A program made the translations under genes and the position numbers. A stretch of 64,000 nt of DNA from Cyprinodon diabolis (Eukaryota; Chordata; Actinopteri; Cyprinodontiformes; Cyprinodontidae), in the NCBI GenBank assembly GCA_030533445.1, contig CM060068.1, positions 31,481,510-31,545,509 on the forward strand. The letters run 5' to 3'. Below, one piece after another: positions 59,745 to 64,000 of the stretch; the first letter of the stretch is position 1, and each line of letters starts with the position of its first letter. Under the pieces are notes generated by a model. That model ran no database searches and had not been told where the DNA came from. It saw only the letters and a list, made by a program, of their open reading frames with translations.

Positions 59745-60612
59745 ACTTTTGAGGGACTCGCTGAAAACCAGTCGGTCCACTGTGATGTTAATCGCTGCCG
59801 CCGCTGCTGCTGCAGAGGAAGAGGCTCAGCGACGAAGCTGAGCTCTGGCTTTGAGTCTCCTGGACAACGGACCAGGTTCCCGCTCCACGCCGCGAGTAGT
59901 CAGGTCTACTCTATCACCAACAGCAGGATCCAGGCTCTGCTACGAGCACAAGCTGCTCCTCTTTTGGATTCAGAGCAAACTTAATAATAAAATCCCCTTT
60001 TTTTTTTTTTTTTAAAGAAAATCTGAAAAAGAAGAATGGAAAAAAAAATAGAAAATAATTTGTGACGTGTTTGCATGCAGCCGTTGTAATCCCTCGGCTT
60101 CTATAGACGTTACACACCTCCCGATCACTGAACTGTAACCATGTAACATTGAAGATTAAATAAATTTGCTTAAATGCGACTGAGGATGAACGTGAGTTTA
60201 AAAAGAGTGGGGGGAAAAAAAAAAAAAAAAAGGAAGGGGCCATATTTCCAGCTTCCGTACAATAAATTTAAACCATTGTTGTATGTAAACTCTTTTCGTA
60301 ATCTTGTACAGTATTCCCCACTGTCAAGTGCATCATTGGTTGACGGGCAACAAAAAGGTGAGTTGACTGTTAAGAATATCACTTTCCGGTTGGAAATAGT
60401 GTACGATTTATCTAATCTTGTACATAGCGATACTATTTCAAGTAGCTGTATTCCGAAGTTGCTCTCTTCACTTCAGTTTTGTTCGGTATTCTGGGTTTTG
60501 TTTTGAGCCAGAACTTTTAATGAAGTGCAATACTGGGTGTGCCTCCTATTTTGCAGCTGTTTAATCTATGGAATGTATGTCAAATAAAACCACTGTACAT
60601 TTTTATACAGTG
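59745..60612 (+). other. mycbp2: mycbp2 3' UTR (to main candidate poly(A) site)
   Basis: After the stop comes a gctgccgccgctgctgctgc stretch, two weaker AATAAA sites (59986-59991, 60159-60164) and homopolymer A/T runs. The best end signal is at 60583-60588. No other open frame looks real. Confidence 0.75.
60583..60588 (+). terminator. main candidate poly(A) signal of mycbp2
   Basis: AATAAA followed within 3-24 bases by an inverted repeat (cactgta 60591-60597, tacagtg 60606-60612) and a C/T-rich tract. Further AATAAA copies at 60725, 60895 and 60954 allow a longer UTR. Choice between them is inference. Confidence 0.6.
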
Positions 60613-61479
60613 CCCCCTTCTCTTCTATTACTGTCTGAAAAAGAGGAGCCTGGCACTTGCAGTGAAAGATGGAGGATGTACATTTTGTTTTGCAGCTCTG
60701 ATAAAAGCATCAAAATCCTATATAAATAAAAGAATAAAAAAAGTCTATGGGAGTGGTTACAGCTGAAGGATTTAAGGGTCCAGTCTTTACACCAAATACA
60801 ATCTTTCACCTGAATGCTTTTTCCTAGTATGCATCAGGGAGATTTGGAGGACAAAGTGGTGGGGGATAGAAAAGAAAAAAAGAAGCTGCTGTTAAATAAA
60901 AAGCTTATTGTGAATCTGCTCTGTAATATCTGTGGTGGATGGAGTTGAATGGTAATAAACCAGATTCTCTGTTTCACAAATTATACAATGTGTCATTGGT
61001 TTTTCATTCCTGATCCCCCCCCCCCCATAAAAACTGTTTCTGATTCTTGTGTGGCTTTAAGAAACTTTTGACTTGAGTGCTACAAATGTTAGGACATTTA
61101 ACCTTTGTTTCCAGTCTGCCACAAAAAAGATAACTGCTAAAAAAAAAATGAAAAACTGTCCACATGATTTTATGTTTTAATTCAGGTTAGCAGGTAGCTT
61201 TCAGGAAAATAGTTATCCATATAAGTATCAGCAAAGAGACCTTTTGCATTTTTTAGCCCTCTTTAAAGAGGTTTGATGTACTTTTTTCTACAAGTATGTA
61301 AGCAGTTTACTGCTTCACTGAAAAAATCGCCATGTAACATCATTTTTTGAGAATTCCCTGTTATGAAATGTAAGGTAATTTCCACTTTTTACATATTATC
61401 AAACATTTTTGATATTTTAATTACAATTTGCATACAGACTTATCTAATAATTTAGAGAGATAATTTGGGATAAACGGTG

Positions 61480-61800
61480 CTTCCATAGAAGCACCATAGA
61501 GAGTGTTCTGACCAGCTGTCTCACTGTGTGGTGTGGAGGCTGCAGCACCTCAGACTGGAAAAGAGAAAAGTGGTAAGAACAGCAGAGAGGATCATCAGGG
61601 CTCCTTTTCCCCCATTAAAGACATTTCATCCAAGCGCTGTGTGTCCCAACCCGTAACATTAATTACCCCTCACACACCCACCATGGACTGTTCTCCCTGC
61701 TGCCCTCTGGGAAGAGACTTTGAAGCATCTGATGCAGGCCCAGCAGATTCTGCAACAGCTCCTTTCCCACTCCAATCAGCCTGCTGAACTGTTGAGAAAA
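61480..61800 (+). mobile_element. LINE 3'-end relic (reverse-transcriptase ORF tail)
   Basis: Broken frames on the + strand read RVL TSCLTVWCGGCS and, further on, CCPLGRDFEASDAG and ATAPFPLQSAC. They match the order of the C-terminal tail of fish non-LTR elements (LTSCLTVWYG..., LLPSGRRFR..., RLRNSFYPRAVRLLN). Frameshifted and 5'-truncated; subfamily not assigned. Confidence 0.6.
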
Positions 61801-62379
61801 CCCGCATCACCTACCTTCTCAAGTGATGAGGTTTGTTTACATAGATAATTTTACAGATAGTATTTCATTAGTCTGTGTGTTCAGTACCTCAGTTCATCTC
61901 TCTCAACTTGCCGTAGTTACTTTCGAGCGTAATGGGCGATCTCGCAATTGCTAGTTTGTTGCGCAAAGATGTCTGCCTCCATGGCTGCGAGACCCGCTCC
62001 TATGTAATTATAAATAACGAATTCTAAGGCAACGCAAATATTAAGGTTAAAAGGCTGAGCTCGTAGATGATGATAAATAACATAGTTATGTATAATATAT
62101 TACATTTCTGACCGTATATCCCTGTAATTATTACACACTGTAGCTTTAACATTTGATTACTGCTGCACTTTATGGAATAGAAAAGTTCTAAAAGCAGTAC
62201 AAAACGAAATTTAGTTTTGTATATACTATTTGTATACAACATGACAAGAGTTGTCTAAGTATAAGAAAAATTTAAAGTCTCAAAATTGTGATTAAGCGTC
62301 AAAAAGACCGTCTTAACGTTTGAACAAACCACAAGTGGTTTGCAAACAAAAAATTCATAAATATAATCTTCATTTAATA

Positions 62380-62485
62380 TATCTATATATGTATGTATAT
62401 GTGTATATTTGTATATATGTGTATGTATATATGTGCGTATATATATGTATATGTATGTGTGTGTATATATATGTATATGTATATG

Positions 62486-62522
<37 letters not shown>
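62380..62522. repeat. AT/GT-rich microsatellite
   Basis: Alternating tatg/tgta units pass into a pure (AT)n run near 62493-62522. Likely length-polymorphic. Confidence 0.9.
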
Positions 62523-62525
<3 letters not shown>

Positions 62526-62620
62526 CAATGCTCGGCGGCCATAACTATAAAGAAATGTACTTAAAATTATATCGTTATGCAGAGAAAGATGATTTATGTT
62601 TTGTTTTTGTTTTTTGAAGT

Positions 62621-62914
62621 GTGTGTGATCTCGCGAGTTTACGCGATCTTTGCCAACAGCCATTTCGCATTAGGTTTGCCGTGGAGCCCCGCCGCTGTCA
62701 AAACACTTCGCCATTTCAGTCCAGGAGGAGGAACTGGGTCAGCAGAGCGGAGTTGGCAGCTTCTTATTTTCAGTCCTCGGTTACTTGGTTTCGATGCGAA
62801 TGACCTGGCTGGTTCCGATGAGCTTTTTCTTCGTGGGGCCCGGTTGAAGAGTAAAGTTAGCTTTCGGATTTCCTTCTTCCAGCTACTGAGCTAGCTGTGT
62901 GGGTAAACAACAAG
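62621..62914 (+). promoter_or_regulatory. candidate CpG promoter and non-coding first exon of the next gene
   Basis: CpG-containing stretch in an AT-rich setting, with a CTCGCGAG palindrome (62630-62637), a motif typical of housekeeping promoters, and a strong donor AACAAG/gtaaga at 62914/62915. In other vertebrates the gene after MYCBP2 in this direction is FBXL3, whose first exon is non-coding; that assignment is inference. No FBXL3 coding exon is within the window. Confidence 0.45.
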
Positions 62915-64000
62915 GTAAGATGATGCTCCGCTGAAAAGCTTAACTAGTAAATATCACCTAATCGAGTTGGTATCAGCGACAGACAGGATGCTTACATGAA
63001 AGAGCATGTTGCTTTTAGCCAAAAAAAAAAAAAAAAAAAAAAAGCTTTTTGCAAATTATCTACAAGATGATATAAAGTTAGCATTAAGTTACATTCATTG
63101 CTGTTGTGATTTAAAGAAGATGGCTCACTCGATGCGGAAAAGCTTAAAGTTTACTTCTTTATTTGCCACTAATTCCAACCTGTATGTGAGGTGTTTGATC
63201 TTATTTGCAGTTATATTAATAATCGTCACGTTTCTCACGTTTTCCAGTGGGACACCTGACGTCACATTGTCATGGTCACGTTGTGATTTCAGCAATCAGA
63301 GAGAAATGTTTGCATGTTTTCTGTGGTTTGTTTTGTACTAAAAAAAGAAACCTGGAAATGCACTAATTTACTCCAACTGAACAACCCACACTCATAGCAA
63401 TCTTAATTCTATACTTATATTTACAAAAGGTAAACAAAAGGATTTAAATGTTGGTAAATTAATTCTTCTTTAATTTAACTGTGCAATCCCTGTCTGTTCT
63501 GTATCTAAATAGCTGCACAGTGGAAATAAAACTAAAGGAAACTCACTTTGTTGATGCTTTTGCTTAGATTGATTTTATTCATCCAATCATAATGATAATA
63601 GTCCAATGTTTTCCAAATCTGAAGACCATAAATATAGGCTCTTGTGATATATGAGCCCCCAGCTCTGAGGCAGTGCTGCAATTTATTTCAAGGTTTCAGG
63701 AAAACCTTGGAAACCAAGCATCTCAAAACAGTCTGCTGTTGCACTCAGAGACATAACCTAAAACTGGATGAGACAAGGAGGGACGGGGCTTTTTGTTGAG
63801 TTTACATTTCAGCTTGCCTTTAGAGGCGAAACCAGACACTTTCATTCTGTATAGATGTTGGATTTGATTGGCTTTCATAGAAGAACAAACCTCTCCCACT
63901 TCTGTTTGTATTTTTTTTTAATATAATTTCTCATTTAGAGCTCAATTCTACCATATTTTTTAGAACTTAACACCTCTTAGAAAGATGTTAGATATTAGAT
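62915..64000. other. downstream flank, possibly first intron of next gene
   Basis: AT-rich, with an A24 run (63021-63044). An open frame at 63119-63338 (MAHSMRKSLKF...) has no recognised domain. No coding exon identified. Confidence 0.55.

Larger units (their letters stand above)
60613..62600. other. region between mycbp2 and next gene
   Basis: Holds extra AATAAA words (60725-60730, 60895-60900, 60954-60959), a 12-C run (61015-61026), the LINE relic at about 61480-61800, and an AT microsatellite. No coding exon recognised. Confidence 0.7.

Noticed and set aside
63119..63341. Short open frame starting MAHSMRKSLKF
   Set aside because: Composition typical of chance, no recognised domain, not similar to FBXL3 as I know it.

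Overview
The window is vertebrate genomic DNA, almost certainly from a percomorph-type teleost. The basis is compact introns, many cut-and-paste DNA transposons (Tc1, hAT and pogo types) and a vertebrate-only gene architecture. About 93% of it is one gene read on the + strand: mycbp2 (PHR1/PAM/Esrom, orthologue of Drosophila highwire and worm rpm-1), the giant RCR-type E3 ubiquitin ligase of neurons. I traced 76 coding exons from 205 to the stop codon at 59742-59744. Every junction keeps the reading frame. The exons sum to 12,987 nt, or 4,328 residues plus stop with all cassette exons included. The N-terminal part (several hundred residues, and the promoter) lies upstream of base 1.

Protein layout, 5' to 3': pre-RCC1 helix (205-598); RCC1-like repeats interrupted by a Cys-rich insert (1788-9947); PHR domain 1 (10755-11582); helical linker (13260-16008); PHR domain 2 (17905-18642); linker (18717-21208); filamin-type repeat (23128-24788); two SH3b-like repeats on either side of an optional exon (27319-32404); a long Ser/Pro/Lys-rich disordered region with two optional exons and one 1.6-kb exon (34295-42841); a Zn-finger and helical region (42925-46860); DOC/APC10-like domain (46955-48827); helical C-terminal region (48925-54898); B-box-like Zn finger (54979-55107); C3H2C3 RING (57763-58138 and into the next exon); and the tandem-cysteine relay domain (58259-59744). 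The residues known to perform the two-cysteine relay in the human enzyme are all present.

Mobile DNA sits in introns. The clearest are an intact Tc1/mariner element with a full DD34E transposase (52181-53432, minus strand), a 2.1-kb hAT-type element 186 bp before it (49916-51994), a deleted Tc1-like element (44164-44791), a pogo/Tigger-like relic with a hAT-type element nested in it and flanked by a perfect 8-bp target duplication (21313-22935), a hAT-type MITE (3141-3528), and several uncatalogued inverted-repeat elements. One odd element (32465-33366) is framed by 44-bp imperfect direct repeats.

Downstream of the gene come a 3' UTR with several AATAAA signals, a LINE 3'-end relic (about 61480-61800), an AT-rich microsatellite (62380-62522), and a CpG-containing segment with a CTCGCGAG core and a good splice donor at 62914/62915. 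That segment may be the promoter and non-coding first exon of the next + strand gene (fbxl3 by conserved vertebrate gene order, which is inference). No prokaryotic features, CRISPR arrays or tRNA/rRNA genes were seen.
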